Positions 1-11,043 of a stretch of 64,000 nucleotides of DNA are shown here, piece after piece. Source of the DNA: Lumbricus terrestris (lineage: Eukaryota > Annelida > Clitellata > Crassiclitellata > Lumbricidae); assembly GCA_949752735.1 (NCBI GenBank), contig OX457047.1:5664666-5728665 (forward strand), read 5' to 3'. The first letter of the stretch is position 1, and every line of letters starts with the position of its first letter. The position numbers and the translations under genes were made by a program. Under the pieces are notes generated by a model. That model saw only the letters and a program-made list of their open reading frames with translations. It was not told the DNA's origin and ran no database searches.

Positions 1-28
1 TAGCCCATCACTGTTGATACTTCCCAAA

Positions 29-192
29 CAGGGCCAGATTAAGGGATGTCCAGCATGTTTGGCCGAACAGGGGGCCCCGCACTTTAGGGGCCCCGCACAT
101 GCGGGAAAGAATTTCCGATTTTTTAAAGATTTTTGGTTGAAGATCCGCTAAAATTTTCCAAACAGGGCCCCACATTTCTTAATCTGGCCCTG
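29..192. mobile_element. hAT-like MITE (164 bp)
   Basis: The ends are inverted repeats CAGGGCCAGATTAAG and CTTAATCTGGCCCTG (15 bp, perfect). The flanking octamers are TTCCCAAA on the left and TTCCGAAA on the right, a 7/8 match for a target duplication. An 8-bp duplication and a tip beginning CAGGG are typical of hAT elements. The interior is G/C-run rich and non-coding. The family name is inferred from the ends only. Confidence 0.7.
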
Positions 193-653
193 TTCCGAAA
201 GATAAATTTACAATAACAATAAGTTCCTGCGATTTCAACCAATTCATAAGCTGGAACTAATAAATCGGATGTGTGGGAGAACTTTGCAAAAATTTAATTG
301 ACGATAACTTTCATTATTGTTGCAGTATTCTTGCTAAGAAATTTAATCATTTCCGAAAATGCGGGCCCCTAAAGCTGCGGGCCCGGGTGCTGCAGCACCC
401 TTGGCCTCAAAGGATTGGATCCAGAGATAAAGACAAACAGTAATGTCACTGTCTCATATTTTTGCTCAACTTATGAGCAATTTTGAATTCTATGAGCACG
501 GTTTTTAAAATGATTAACGACTAGAAGAAGAGCGATAGGAAAAAGTCTCAACTTTAATGTGATCACGAAACCGAAATTGAAAATTTAAAATTATATACCT
601 TTTTAACGCTTTCAATGTTGACTAGATCAACATCTTGAGACGGCAGCTCTTAA
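193..653. other. AT-rich non-coding stretch
   Basis: No gene is visible. Around 360-405 there is a segment with the same GGGCCCC and GCGGGCCC words as the MITE at 29-192, possibly a decayed relative. Confidence 0.4.
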
Positions 654-735
654 GTGCTGTAATATGCCGAGCAAATTTCTGTCCAGGGTAACGACCTCTG
701 TTGTCATAGACCCTGGTCAAATCGGATCCACTCCA
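654..735. repeat. Solo arm of the foldback MITE at 6333-6549
   Basis: The segment starting GTGCTGTAATATGCCGAGC and running through CCCTGGTCAAATCGGATCC matches each arm of the inverted repeat at 6333-6549 almost base for base. Here there is only one arm, so it is a half element or a deletion derivative. Confidence 0.75.
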
Positions 736-1345
736 CAGTTATAATGCTCTGAATGCGGGGCCATGATAAGAGTATGTTAAAAAACAATCAGCTTACAATT
801 AATTTGCAGTACTTTATTAATTATGTTTCACTTCATACTGTAACTGTGGTGTCGCTTACTTAATGAACTGCTGAAAATTTATGTTGACTTCAAAGGTCTA
901 TGCTGGCGTGAGATGACGGTTAATCCCTCAGTGACCAACTATACAATGTACCAGGTTCGTTAGCTAACTATAGAGTGTAACGAGTATGACAGTTCGCCAT
1001 AAAATATGTAATTAAACTTAAAAAGATAATAAACTGCCAAACCATGCTTTCCAGTTCTAAACACCTGTTCGTCCTATTCCCTAATTGCTTCATCTGATCT
1101 CGACAACCCATCTGATATGACGCAGCGCTCGGCTCTGAGCTGACGAGTGACGAACGTCGCTCAGCTGTTATAGATTTACGCTTTATTTAGTTTGGAGATT
1201 CAATCCGTCGCAATTTAAACACCCTTAAATTGATTCATTACCGCATTATATAAATTTATAGTTTTACGCTTTAGTTACTTATTTGTTGTTTTCCCTCACG
1301 ATAAAGAACAAAATAATGTTACAGTTGTCACGCACTTTCACTTTG
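736..1345. other. Non-coding stretch, nothing recognised
   Basis: AT-rich DNA with no convincing open frame, repeat or terminal inverted repeat. Confidence 0.35.
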
Positions 1346-1575
1346 TCACCTTGTGTCGTCGATTCCTGTAGCCATAGCGACCGCTATGGTCAACCTTCTC
1401 CACGAGTTACGATCTCCAGCCGCGTCCCTCAGTTCCTCCAAGTTCATCATTGTTACCTCATGTATTTCCTCCATCTACCTCCTTCTTGGGCGTCCTCTCC
1501 TCCTTCCTCCCTCTCCGCATGCAGCATCATCTCCTTTTCCAAGCCGTCTGCACGCGTGACATGTCCGAAGAACGT
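1346..1575 (-). pseudogene. LINE reverse-transcriptase C-terminus remnant
   Basis: Read on the minus strand, the frames contain TRADGLEKEMMLHAE, then GRPRRR, then LEELRDAAGDRNSWRRL and a stop near 1346. A GRP-rich motif followed by a short helix ending in a WRR-type motif is the usual C-terminus of many invertebrate LINE polyproteins. A frameshift and an in-frame stop just after GRPRRR show decay. A second tail of the same kind, from a different copy, is at 27187-27336. Confidence 0.6.
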
Positions 1576-2144
1576 CATCTTCTGCCTTATCGCTCTCTGT
1601 CTCAGTGACATTATTGTCCAATCTCTTGTAATAATTTATGAATTCATTTGTTCTTTTCTTTTATTGCACCTTACACACCTTTAAATCGATTTATTACTGT
1701 CTTATATAATATTGATTTCCTAATCAATGATATTTCAATCCCTCTCATTTTGTCAGTAGGTGGTGTCAATCCTCTAAATACACCCCAGAGTGGCCGCACA
1801 GGCAACACAATACAATATTATAAGTCATCGCCAAAGAATAATTCGCTGAACATGTAAATATAAAAACTCTTTTAGAACAACGTTAAGTCGAATTATTTCT
1901 ACTTTTGTCCCCGTTTGAATCTAATAATAAATTTCACTGCTTAACGATTCACAATTTTACGGGTCGGTGTGTCGCGATGGTGGAGGACTAATCCGATGAT
2001 AATAACGGGACTCGTAAAATGCATCATGGGTAGAGAGCAGTGCGGTGACGAGGAAACTGCACCGGTTCGAATGTAGTTTATGGAATTGCAATTAGGCTGA
2101 CTCTTTGTTTAATGCTCACGACGTCAATTGCAAGCATGGGGTGA
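1576..2144. other. Non-coding stretch with a B-box-like motif
   Basis: No gene is seen. Near 2060-2072 there is CCGGTTCGAATGTAG, which resembles a pol III B box and could be a fragment of a tRNA-derived SINE. No matching A box was found at normal spacing. Confidence 0.3.
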
Positions 2145-2578
2145 CTCATTCGGACATTTATATAGCGCTCCTCCAAGAAAAAATACTCAGAGGCGCTCCC
2201 GACTCCAGCGCGCACAAAAAGAACAGTTTTAAGTTTAGTAATGAAGGATCCCGGTAGAATCCCAGGGTGTAGGCGTAGCTCAAAAGGAAGGCCATTCCAG
2301 ACCACTGGTCCAACCACAGAAAAGGCTCGATTCTTCATGGTAGTAGTACGAGCAAAAGGAACTAAGAGGACTCCCTTATCAGCAGAGCGTAGCTGACGAC
2401 GTCCTTGGATACCCAATGTAAAGCTGCATAGCTCACGGAGGTAAGTTGGGGCAAGGCCCTGACAACATCGCCATACCAATGCAGCTACCTTGAACTCAAT
2501 ACGCTGGCGAATAGGGAGCCAGTGAAGTACAACAAGCATGTAGTTTGAGACATGACCCACCATACACTGTATGTTCAA
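2145..2578 (-). pseudogene. CR1/L2-type LINE 3' end
   Basis: The minus-strand frame reads HVSNYMLVVLHWLPIRQR, then ALVWRCCQGLAPTYLREL and a NRAFSVVGPVVWNGLP motif. This is the domain that follows the reverse transcriptase in CR1/L2-like LINEs (LHWLP, LxxLC and VxxPxxWNxLP). It runs into a 3' UTR whose plus-strand form is a GGGAGCGCCTCTGAGTA word followed by a GCGCTATATAAATG word. These tail words recur at 3405, 4285, 5870, 18186, 32900 and 50815. The copy is 5'-truncated. A closely similar copy is at 20805-21300. Confidence 0.8.
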
Positions 2579-4127
2579 CCATAAAACGATTCAGTGAATC
2601 AGCGAAGAAATGTGCCAGTGAGTTTGATGTTCAGCCAATCAAAAAGTGAATCAAACTGTCAGTCAATCAGTCAATCAATCGCAATCAGTCAGTCACTATG
2701 TCAATCATTCTGTCAATCAGTTTTGTATTTCGGTTCCATGATGGTAATTACCGTCTGTTAGAAAGCGAGGCTAAACGGGAAGAAGTTGGATGTTGCTGTT
2801 GTGATGAATAGCGAAGACCGGGAATCGGTCGAACGACGTAAAGTCACGAAACAAAATCTATACAGTCATCATAGGTTGAAGGTATCGGACACGTGAGTGG
2901 TGCGCAATCTCGTTTCTATGCGGGAAATGATCATTTCACACACCATTTTAAAGAGGATCTTTTAATTATAAAAAGGCAGAACGCACAAGTCATACATTAG
3001 AAGGCTGTTAATGCTATGCTAGGTTAAACAATAACTATTTATTGGAACAAGAAATCGCTGTGACTGAAAAACTAGACATGTGTACACAGATGTGCCCCAC
3101 CATCGACACAGCCACACTGCAGATGACATGAACAGCCAACAGATATTTTAATGAAATGCAAGTGAAGAGTTCCTCGATTGGAGGAAGCTCTAGAGGTGGA
3201 TTTTCCATTCCAGGTAGTTGGGTCACCTACATAAGAAACCTGATGTTGCGTACACACGTCTATTTTTGCTTTGCTATCATGGGACAACTCCCTGTTCCAC
3301 AGGCGTGATAAGACGGTTGTAGGGTCGTTCATCAGGAATGATCTCCCTTCAAAGCCCCGTGTGTTGCATCTGAACAACCAAACTTCATTTCATAAATCTC
3401 TTAAGTCTTTTTCTTAAGCCGTGGATGGGTTGAGATCGCTTCTGGGTAGATTTATTGAAGATGCGCTAGATCAAATGAAATTTTTAGAGGTGGATGTATA
3501 ATTATCTCAGTTTCTAGACATATAATTATAGGGAATCAGTTTAAACTGTTTGAAAGGTGTCAATCGACCATTTTTGTCTGACGGGAATTGTTTTCTGTTG
3601 CCTTTTCTGATAAACACTGCCGCTATAAAAGTTCGGGATTGCATTTCCAATTCTCACCTATTGGATGAAAATAAAAGCGGATCAGTTTCTCCAACTGAAT
3701 GAAGAGATTTGATAATCGCAATTCTCTTTCGTCAGCTGAAGTAATTGACCCGTTGCGATTGCCTTCTGTTTGGAAAGTTCACACAGATTAATCTGCGACA
3801 TTTCATCAATGACTGATTCGATTCGAGAATTCAGGACGTCCTTCGACTGATGGCAGAGACGAAAGAATGCTACCAGGACATTGTGACAGTTCAAGGTTTA
3901 ATCTCCGTACACACCTTTACTTCTTTTTAAAAATAGCTATATAAGCGGAAAAGCAGCATCCGGTGCATAATATTTCGTTCCAGTTACAGTCAATCGCCAT
4001 GCGGATGCTGATAAGTATAACATCAATATAAGCAATTTCCAGATGTTGATCTGATTTCTATGGCGATCATGTGCGACAGTACGACATCTTGTGGCATCAG
4101 CGACTGTATAGATACGAAATATACGCA
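2579..4127. other. Non-coding stretch with TCAA/TCAG runs and a LINE tail
   Basis: 2600-2720 is a degenerate run of TCAATCAG-type units. 3405-3480 carries a decayed plus-strand LINE tail (GGTTGAGATCGCTTCTGGG followed by GAAGATGCGCTAGAT). Short open frames between 3035 and 4241 show no recognisable domain and look fortuitous. Confidence 0.4.
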
Positions 4128-4350
4128 TGTTGGGTGCGGTGGTGTAGTGGGTATGGTCGCCACCTTGTAGCCGAAGAGTGGCAGGTTCGAATCCACCTCA
4201 GGTCGCCGCGTAAAAACCTTGGGCAAGTCCTTCACTCGCAATAATTGTTCAGCGCTTCGGCGTGAAACTCCGACACAGTGTCCACTCTGTAGTCGGGAGC
4301 GCCTCTGAGTAGAGAAATTGAAGGGGCGCTATATATATAGCAAGTGAACA
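4128..4350 (+). mobile_element. tRNA-derived SINE with a LINE-type tail
   Basis: The head carries a pol III A box (GGTGTAGTGGGTA, 4141) and a perfect B box (GGTTCGAATCC, 4184-4194) at tRNA-like spacing. A tRNA-unrelated body follows, then a tail with the GGGAGCGCCTCTGAGTAG and GGGGCGCTATATA words of the local CR1/L2-type LINE 3' UTRs. This chimeric structure indicates mobilisation by the LINE's reverse transcriptase. A second, more diverged copy is inverted at 50765-50965. Confidence 0.85.
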
Positions 4351-5099
4351 TACAAACAAAAAACGGATTTAAACCACGGTTACAAGGACTGTGCGTAAGG
4401 TTAAGTCAAGGTCACTCGTGTGTCCAGTCGCTCTAATAAAGCTAGCCTTAGACTTTATGAGAAAAAATGCTTAGAAACAAGATTTGATTTAATAGAAAAA
4501 AGCTGCATGCATGTCCAACGATTTTATATTATCGATTAAATAGGCGATAATACTTTTATTCTGCTGTTAATTTGAAGTTTAAACTCATTGAAGCTAAATA
4601 TCAGTAATATTACATTTAGCAAGACTAGAGTCTTACTGCATTGTACATTGTACAGTTGCCTAGCCCGGGCCTCCCATAAAATTCGCCGGGCCAAGAGCAT
4701 CAGTCACAGCCCCTCGACGACTGTGGTTGCTGGAACACAATTATCCAGAATTGTCCCATCTTAAGAACCCACCAAAGGTCTTCAATTAGTAGGCCTTCTA
4801 AGAGAACCGCTCTTTAAAAAAATATATTGGAATTGTGACCCTACGACAAATCAGTAAAATGAAGACATGACGCTAAAACGACAAAGAACCCCGTTGTAGA
4901 GAGAGAGAAAATAATGAAAGCGTGTCCATAGTGTGTTAGATATTGACCACCTCGTTTAATTATTTTATGAATTTGAATTTGAATTTCACGCGTACATAGA
5001 CTAAACAATAATTATTATCGTAAACGAAATGTGTAAATTGTTCGATTGATACAAATGCGTGATTAGACAATATGCATTTTTCTTCACTTGCATTCCCAG
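4351..5099. other. Non-coding stretch, nothing recognised
   Basis: AT-rich DNA without a supported gene or terminal repeat. Confidence 0.35.
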
Positions 5100-5735
5100 T
5101 CTTTGTCAGCAACCTCCATCTTCTCGTATATCATCGCTTTCAGACACAGGATCAAGTAGCAATCCTCAGTCACAACAGTCAACTTGGCACATGCAACTAA
5201 TGCTTGTTTGAACGTTACGCGTATTTGTTGCTGAGAGAATATAGTTGAAAAGGTGTCTAAAATATACGTTTACCACATAGAAAGAGAGAGATGGTGCCAC
5301 TGACGTGTTTGCTTCCTTCAGCGTCTTTCTTTGTCTCAGCTTAACAGCAACCCCCATCTTCCCGTATAGCATCGCCTTCATACACAGGATCAAGTAGCAA
5401 TCCTCAGTCACAACTATCGTGTGTGCCAGTCAATTTGCAACAGTACTGCTACAAGCATCTATTGCTTGATTTGAACGTTCTACTTATGTATTGCTGAATA
5501 TATCTAGTTGAAAAGGTGTCTAAAATATACATTTACCACATAGAAAGAGAGAGAGAGAGAGAGATGGCGCCACTGACGTGTTTGCTTCCTTCAGCGTCTG
5601 GAAGCTGTGTGTCTGTTGTGTTGGTTGAATTCCGTCATTGGAATGATTCCTAGTCTTTGCTATGATTTATAGTCTTTGCTATTCAGCTCAGCAACAACCT
5701 CCAGCCTCCCATTTATCATCGCTTTTAGACAGACG
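5100..5735. repeat. Degenerate tandem duplication, unit about 240 bp or longer
   Basis: The segment beginning CAGCAACCTCCATCTTC at about 5107 recurs at 5344 (CAGCAACCCCCATCTTC) and partly at 5693 (CAACAACCTCCAGCCTCCC). Each unit carries GGATCAAGTAGCAATCCTC and a GA dinucleotide run, which expands in the second unit (5549-5570). Short frames in each unit reflect the duplication rather than a gene. Confidence 0.65.
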
Positions 5736-5854
5736 ATAATTGTTATATTGGAATTGTATATTATATTGAATTTATTAATTACTGACTTATTAACTGACTA
5801 GCTGAAATTTATTAATTACTGACTTATTGACTGACTTGACATTCTCTTTGATTG

Positions 5855-5965
5855 TGGTTAGGTGTCAGGTCGGGAGCGCCTCTGAGGAGTTCTCTTGAAG
5901 TGGCGCTATATAAATGTACGATTACAATTACAATTACAATTACAATTGCTGACTCACTGACTGGT
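5855..5965 (+). mobile_element. CR1/L2-type LINE 3' tail with (ATTACA)n end
   Basis: The sequence GTCGGGAGCGCCTCTGAGG, then AAGTGGCGCTATATAAATG, ends in about four ATTACA units. This is the 3' UTR and terminal microsatellite of the local LINE family; only the extreme 3' end was inserted or survives. A CAGA/GACA simple repeat follows at about 6080-6120. Confidence 0.7.
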
Positions 5966-6332
5966 CGCACTAATTGGCTGATTAATTACAGTGTAACTGG
6001 CAGGCTGACAGACACACGCATAGACAGAGGGATAAACAGAGATACAAAGAGACAGGAAGACTTACAGTCAGATAGATTCACAGACCATCAGACAGACAGG
6101 CAGACAGACAGACAGACATGCAGACATACGACAAGCGATAGAGATGTAGACAGGCATTTATGTGCAACGAAACATAGACAGACAGAGGAATTCATAGACA
6201 TGCACAGATATAGATAGGTACGGGCAGACCGAGAAAGAAAGACCACCACACAAACACACACACACAGACAATACGCGCACATCCGATTATTGATTGATCA
6301 GCATACTTAATAAATTACCGATTTTCTTCATC

Positions 6333-6549
6333 GTGCTGTAATACGTCGAGCAAATTTCTGTCCAGGGTAACGACCTCTGTTGTCGTAGACCCTGGTCAAA
6401 TCGGATCCATCCATTAATTGACTAGATTAGGCTACTCAACATCCTCGAAGGAGTCGACTTCTTTGGAATGGATGGATCCGATTTGACCAGGGTCTATGAC
6501 AACAGAGGCCGTTACCCTGGACAGAAATTTGCTCGGCATATTACAGCAC
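6333..6549. mobile_element. Foldback MITE with 83-bp arms
   Basis: The left arm (6333-6415, beginning GTGCTGTAATACG) and right arm (6467-6549, ending ATTACAGCAC) are inverted copies with only a few mismatches, separated by a 51-bp spacer. The core word CAGGGTCTATGACAACAGAG and its complement mark each arm. No coding capacity is present. A single arm occurs at 654-735, so this is a dispersed family. No clear target duplication was found, so the superfamily is open. Confidence 0.8.
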
Positions 6550-8756
6550 TTTATGAGCTTTCTTCTTACGAAGTTTTTTACATCTTTGGAAATCACGCGC
6601 TTAATTTATTATAGGAAAATGGTAAACATTAAAAAGGTGTTTCTAGCTAAACCGACGCTCTAATTAGGGTGTTGTGATTTTTTTTATTTCTTCAGAACCT
6701 ACATTGCAAGTATACATTTGAAAAATATTTAGCAACAAATTTATTGACTTATTCACGAGCGCTGCGTCTTGTCAGAGTGGTTTCAGAGACGTCTAAAACT
6801 TAAGTAGGCTAGTATATGTCTAATAACTTCTATAGCCGCATTAGCTGGTCTTCGATCAGCCTTGGCTTGAAAGTTTGTAGTTCCTGGTACATGTCTTGTC
6901 TTTGGCCGGTGTCACGAAATAGAGTAACCCTAATAATGATATCCGCCAGATGAAGTGAAATTGTAAGAAGCCATTTCTAGCTGTTTTTCCTCTCAAATAA
7001 ATGTCCGTTTGCTTTGTTTGAACATTGCCCCAGACCGTAGCCTATTTCTACTAGCTAGCTTTGCTTGCTATTGGTCCTTAGCACCTAATAATTATATTCA
7101 GAACACTGAAAAACACTTAGGAAAAACGCTTCGAGTCACCAACTAAATTCGAACTGTCTTGCTCTGAACATTGCTTAACACTATCATGCGGATGACAACA
7201 CAGTTTTCTTAGAACATTAATCCCCTTTATCAACACCCGCAATTGTTTTGGATGATTCAGTTGAAAAACCGAAAGCTACAAACATACTAGCGACAAAAAC
7301 ATTGATAAAACAGTAGTAGTCGAGTTTAACGTTAATTTTCTAATGATACACATGTACATCATAAATGAGCGTTGATCGACATTAAATTATGGTGGTTGTC
7401 AAGGATATTTACGGCAACATGATAATGACGAACTGTCTGTTAATGGAGAAGATAACAATAAACTTTCAAGTGTCTTTCTTGACTGAGTGCGTGAGTGAGA
7501 AAACTTATCGCATTGTTTATGATCGCATCTTAGCATAAAAACTTTTTGACGATTGAAGTTCTTTATAGAAATTTCAAAAATATTATTTTAGGTTTCTACG
7601 TAACAATCTCGAAGTTCTCTGAAATTTGATCTTCAATGCGTTTTTTATAATAATTGTAATGTATGGTTTGCTAAAAAAGCGAATTGTATCATCGCTATCT
7701 TGATGATTAATTGAATTATTAAGAGGTGGATGATTCCATGATTGGTGTGCTTTGTAGGCTACTATTAGGAATTCGAATCTGAAACACACTGGCTCCAATG
7801 CACCACAACCACCATACACCATGACCGGATTTCTTGAAACCAGTCGGTTGTCGCAACATGTCATCAGGTAGAAAATGACCAAAAACGATGGGAAATCTCA
7901 AACTGATCGTAATTGACTTGAATGCAAAAACAAGTTTTAAGATATGTATTTAACACAAATGACGAATAAAATGCTTCTTTAGACGCATCTAAATGAGTGA
8001 AAATTAAGTTTTACTAAGAGCCCTAAATCTGCTTATCGAGATCGAAAGTCAGAATTTCAGTCAAAAATAGCTACTTTTGTTGCGATATTAAATTAGGTTA
8101 TAGGTCGAATCGAAAAGCGTGATTGATCTCGTTTTGAACAAGGAAATCCCCTTTTTCTGTTCTATTAATAAAACATGACCGCCTTGTATTTAGTACGCTC
8201 AGAGAGTGGCCCGAAATAGATCGACTAACAGTAACAAATCGAGAATAGCGCTGAAAAAAAAGGCACGTGACCAAATCTTGAGCCGTGGTTGGCTGAACGA
8301 TGGAAGGTCGCAAGGCCTCGCTCGCTATAACGGCATGGATCGTTTATTTTCTTCGTTTTTCACTTAAATAACTTAATCTTCGAAATGGGGAACATTTTTT
8401 TAAATCTGCAGAGTATATTTGCAATGGTAGAAGCTACGTGGCGGCCAAATTGTATTTAAATCGGTCCAATAGAAATAGCCGTTTCCTAGGAGAATGTCAA
8501 TAATTATTTCGCTAAACTTTGCACGCGATTTTCTCGTTTAACAGTTTATGTATACCATTGGGTTTAAAATTCTATAACTCCGGTTATATTTTAGATATAG
8601 AAAAACCACTAACAGTTTTTGAAAGAAAAATGAAGCATCAACAGGATATTGCTAAAAAGTGAAAAAATTTAATTTTGAAGAAGCGACGGGTTTTGTGAAG
8701 ACGGGTCACCGCCATTACCCATCGCGGCCCGCAGTTGGGTTCCAGCATTTTTTAAT
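6550..8756. other. Long AT-rich stretch, no gene seen
   Basis: The open frames in this region are short and show no recognisable motif. No tandem repeat or paired terminal repeat was noticed. It may be intronic or intergenic. Confidence 0.35.
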
Positions 8757-9757
8757 GTAGACATAGACATAGACATATTTTTATTGTTCCCAACAATTCA
8801 ATTGTACATGTATGTTTAACAAATTATAAACATAATTCACAATAAGAAAATACTCAAAGTGAATAGGTGTTATAAGAGTGAGGGAGCAAATAGGCACACC
8901 AAAAGGGACAAATCCCGCTAAGCAGGGGCCTAATTAACAAAGTGAAGTGAGAAAGTGAAAGCTGAAGGGAGTATTGGAGATATTACAGAGATATTACTTA
9001 ACTAGGGAAAGAAAAAAAAATTATCGAAAAACTAATGTAGTAAACACTACAGGAAAAAATTCAGAGAAAGAACAAAATAAAAGCAAAGCAATCAAACAAT
9101 CAAATAAATCAGCATCAGCATGAATAACCCCTCATGCTATTAACACAAAACATTACATAATGTATACACACGTAACAGGTGTTTAAAGTGAGTTAAGTTA
9201 GTAGCCTTACGAATGTGAATCGGAATTTTATTCCATATGACAGGGCCTTGGAATTTAATGGAAAATTTCCGAACATTTGTTTTAGCAAAAATAATACTGA
9301 AGTCTCTATTACCTCTAGTGAGTCCAGGATGCAATGCAGGAGAGAAGTAGGAAGCAAAGGAAGAAGGGAGGAGGTTATTGATGTATTGATACATAAATTG
9401 AGATCTCTGTTCAAATCTAATCTGTTTAATATTTAGGAGTTTATGCTCAGCAAATAGGGGACCAGTATGACAATTAACAGTGGATTTAGTGATAACTCGT
9501 ATGGCTTTTTTTTGCAAGGTCCATAAAACATGGAGATGGGTATCATAGGTAGAAGTCCAAATTAAATTAGAGTAACTAAGGTATGGATAGACTAGGGTGA
9601 AATATAGATTGATAAGCACATGAGAGGGAAGCAAGTAAGAGACTCTCTTAATAATGCCTATGCTTTTTGAATTTTTTTTACTTATTTCGTCTATATGGAC
9701 TTTCCATTTTAGGTGCTGATCAATATGAACGCCAAGGAATATGTACTCACTGAACAT
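8757..9757 (-). pseudogene. LINE 3' half (post-RT domain and 3' UTR), family F1
   Basis: A minus-strand frame of about 205 codons (9140-9757) starts inside a LINE polyprotein. It has FLGVHIDQHLKWKVHIDEI (the motif after the RT thumb), then YPYLSYSNLIW, ALHPGLTRGN and GPVIWNKIPIHIR, and ends with the ORF stop at 9140. The 3' UTR runs to 8757 and ends in AATTGTTGGGAACAATAAAA followed by TATGTC hexamers. The copy is 5'-truncated near 9757 and its frame is intact, so it is relatively young. Relatives are at 25283-26990 (RT part) and 31274-31881 (3' end). Confidence 0.85.
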
Positions 9758-9975
9758 GGCCTATGAGGATATGCGGACTACTGATCAAAGGGACTACTCA
9801 TGAGAGGCAACTCATCAAGGTACTATTCACGAATTATATTACACACATCACACATCGAACGAATGATCGAACGAATAATTTAGCGAATCATCTAATGGAT
9901 AATTTAACGACTTCACACGTCCCTTGTTTGGGTCCGATTTGTTTGCCCATTATTGTTTATTTAAACTCCCCACGC
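9758..9975. other. Short spacer between the LINE and the foldback element
   Basis: Contains GAACGAATGATCGAACGAAT-like simple sequence. No gene is seen. Confidence 0.3.
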
Positions 9976-9983
9976 CCCTACGT

Positions 9984-11036
9984 GGTTCCATGACAATTCG
10001 GCGACAGACAATTCGGCGACAGACAATTCGGCGATAGACAATTTGGCGACAGACAATTCGACGCCCAGACATTTCGGTGCCAGACAATTCGGCGCCATGT
10101 AAATTTATTAAAATCCTTAACACCACAAATACAGAGACTAATTTGCAATTTCTGTTTAATAGGGAACTAATAGAAAATTTTAAAAAATCGCATAGCAAGT
10201 AAAACCCACGCATAGTCACTGCTGTAAACAGTTCCGTGAAAATAGTCCAGTCATAGACACCACCGACAACTCAGTTCCAGAACTTCTATTTCATATATAT
10301 AAAAACATTCATCCAGCTTCTATTTCTTAAGCGTTTTATCATTCATCCAGCTTCTATTTCAGATCTATAAAAACACGAATCCAGCTTCGATTTCTCAATC
10401 GTTTTATCATTCATCCAGCTTCTATTTCAGATATTTAAAAGCCTTCATCCAGCTTTCATTTCTTAAACGTTTTCTCATTCATCCAGCTTCTATTTCAAAT
10501 CCATACAGGCATAAATCCAGCATCTATTTAAGATCTATAAAAACTTCATCCAGCTTCCATTTCTTAAACGTTTTATCATTCATCCAGCTTCTATTTCAGA
10601 CATTTAAAATACCTTCAGCCAGCTTCGGTTTCTCAAGCGTTTTATCATTCATCCAGCTTCTGTTTCAGATATAAAAAAGTCTTCATCCAGCCTCCATTTC
10701 CTAAGCGTTTTGTCACTCATCCAGCTTCTATTTCATATCTATAAAAACATGAATCCAGCTTCTATTTAAGATCTATAAAACCTTCATCTCGCTTTGTCAT
10801 TGGGCGATTATGACGGGCTGTTTTGACCGGGCTATTATGACGGGGTGCCGATTTTCGCACATGTCACTTCGTCCGTTTGATGTTCGTCATAAAACGGCGC
10901 GCGCAAACGGCGCCGAATTGTCTGGCACCGCATTGTCTGGGCGCCGAATTGTCTGTCGCCAAACTGTCTGTCGCCGAATTGTCAGTCGCCGAATTGTCTG
11001 TCGCCGAATTGTCTGACGCCGAATTGTCTTGTCACC
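9984..11036. mobile_element. TU-like foldback element A (15-bp unit GACAATTCGGCGACA)
   Basis: Both termini are arrays of a 15-bp unit in opposite orientation: about seven units at 9992-10095 and about seven at 10905-11030. The outer tips are GGTTCCATGACA on the left and GGTGACAAGACA on the right (reverse complement). The core (about 10240-10800) is a degenerate tandem array around ATCCAGCTTCTATTTC. The target octamer CCCTACGT lies at 9976-9983; on the right it starts at 11037 and is split by the hAT element inserted at 11044, with the final T resuming at 14721. No transposase frame exists; the short frames here are repeat translations. Tandem 15-bp units in long inverted termini are the hallmark of sea-urchin TU elements. 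Confidence 0.85.
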
Positions 11037-11043
11037 CCCTACG

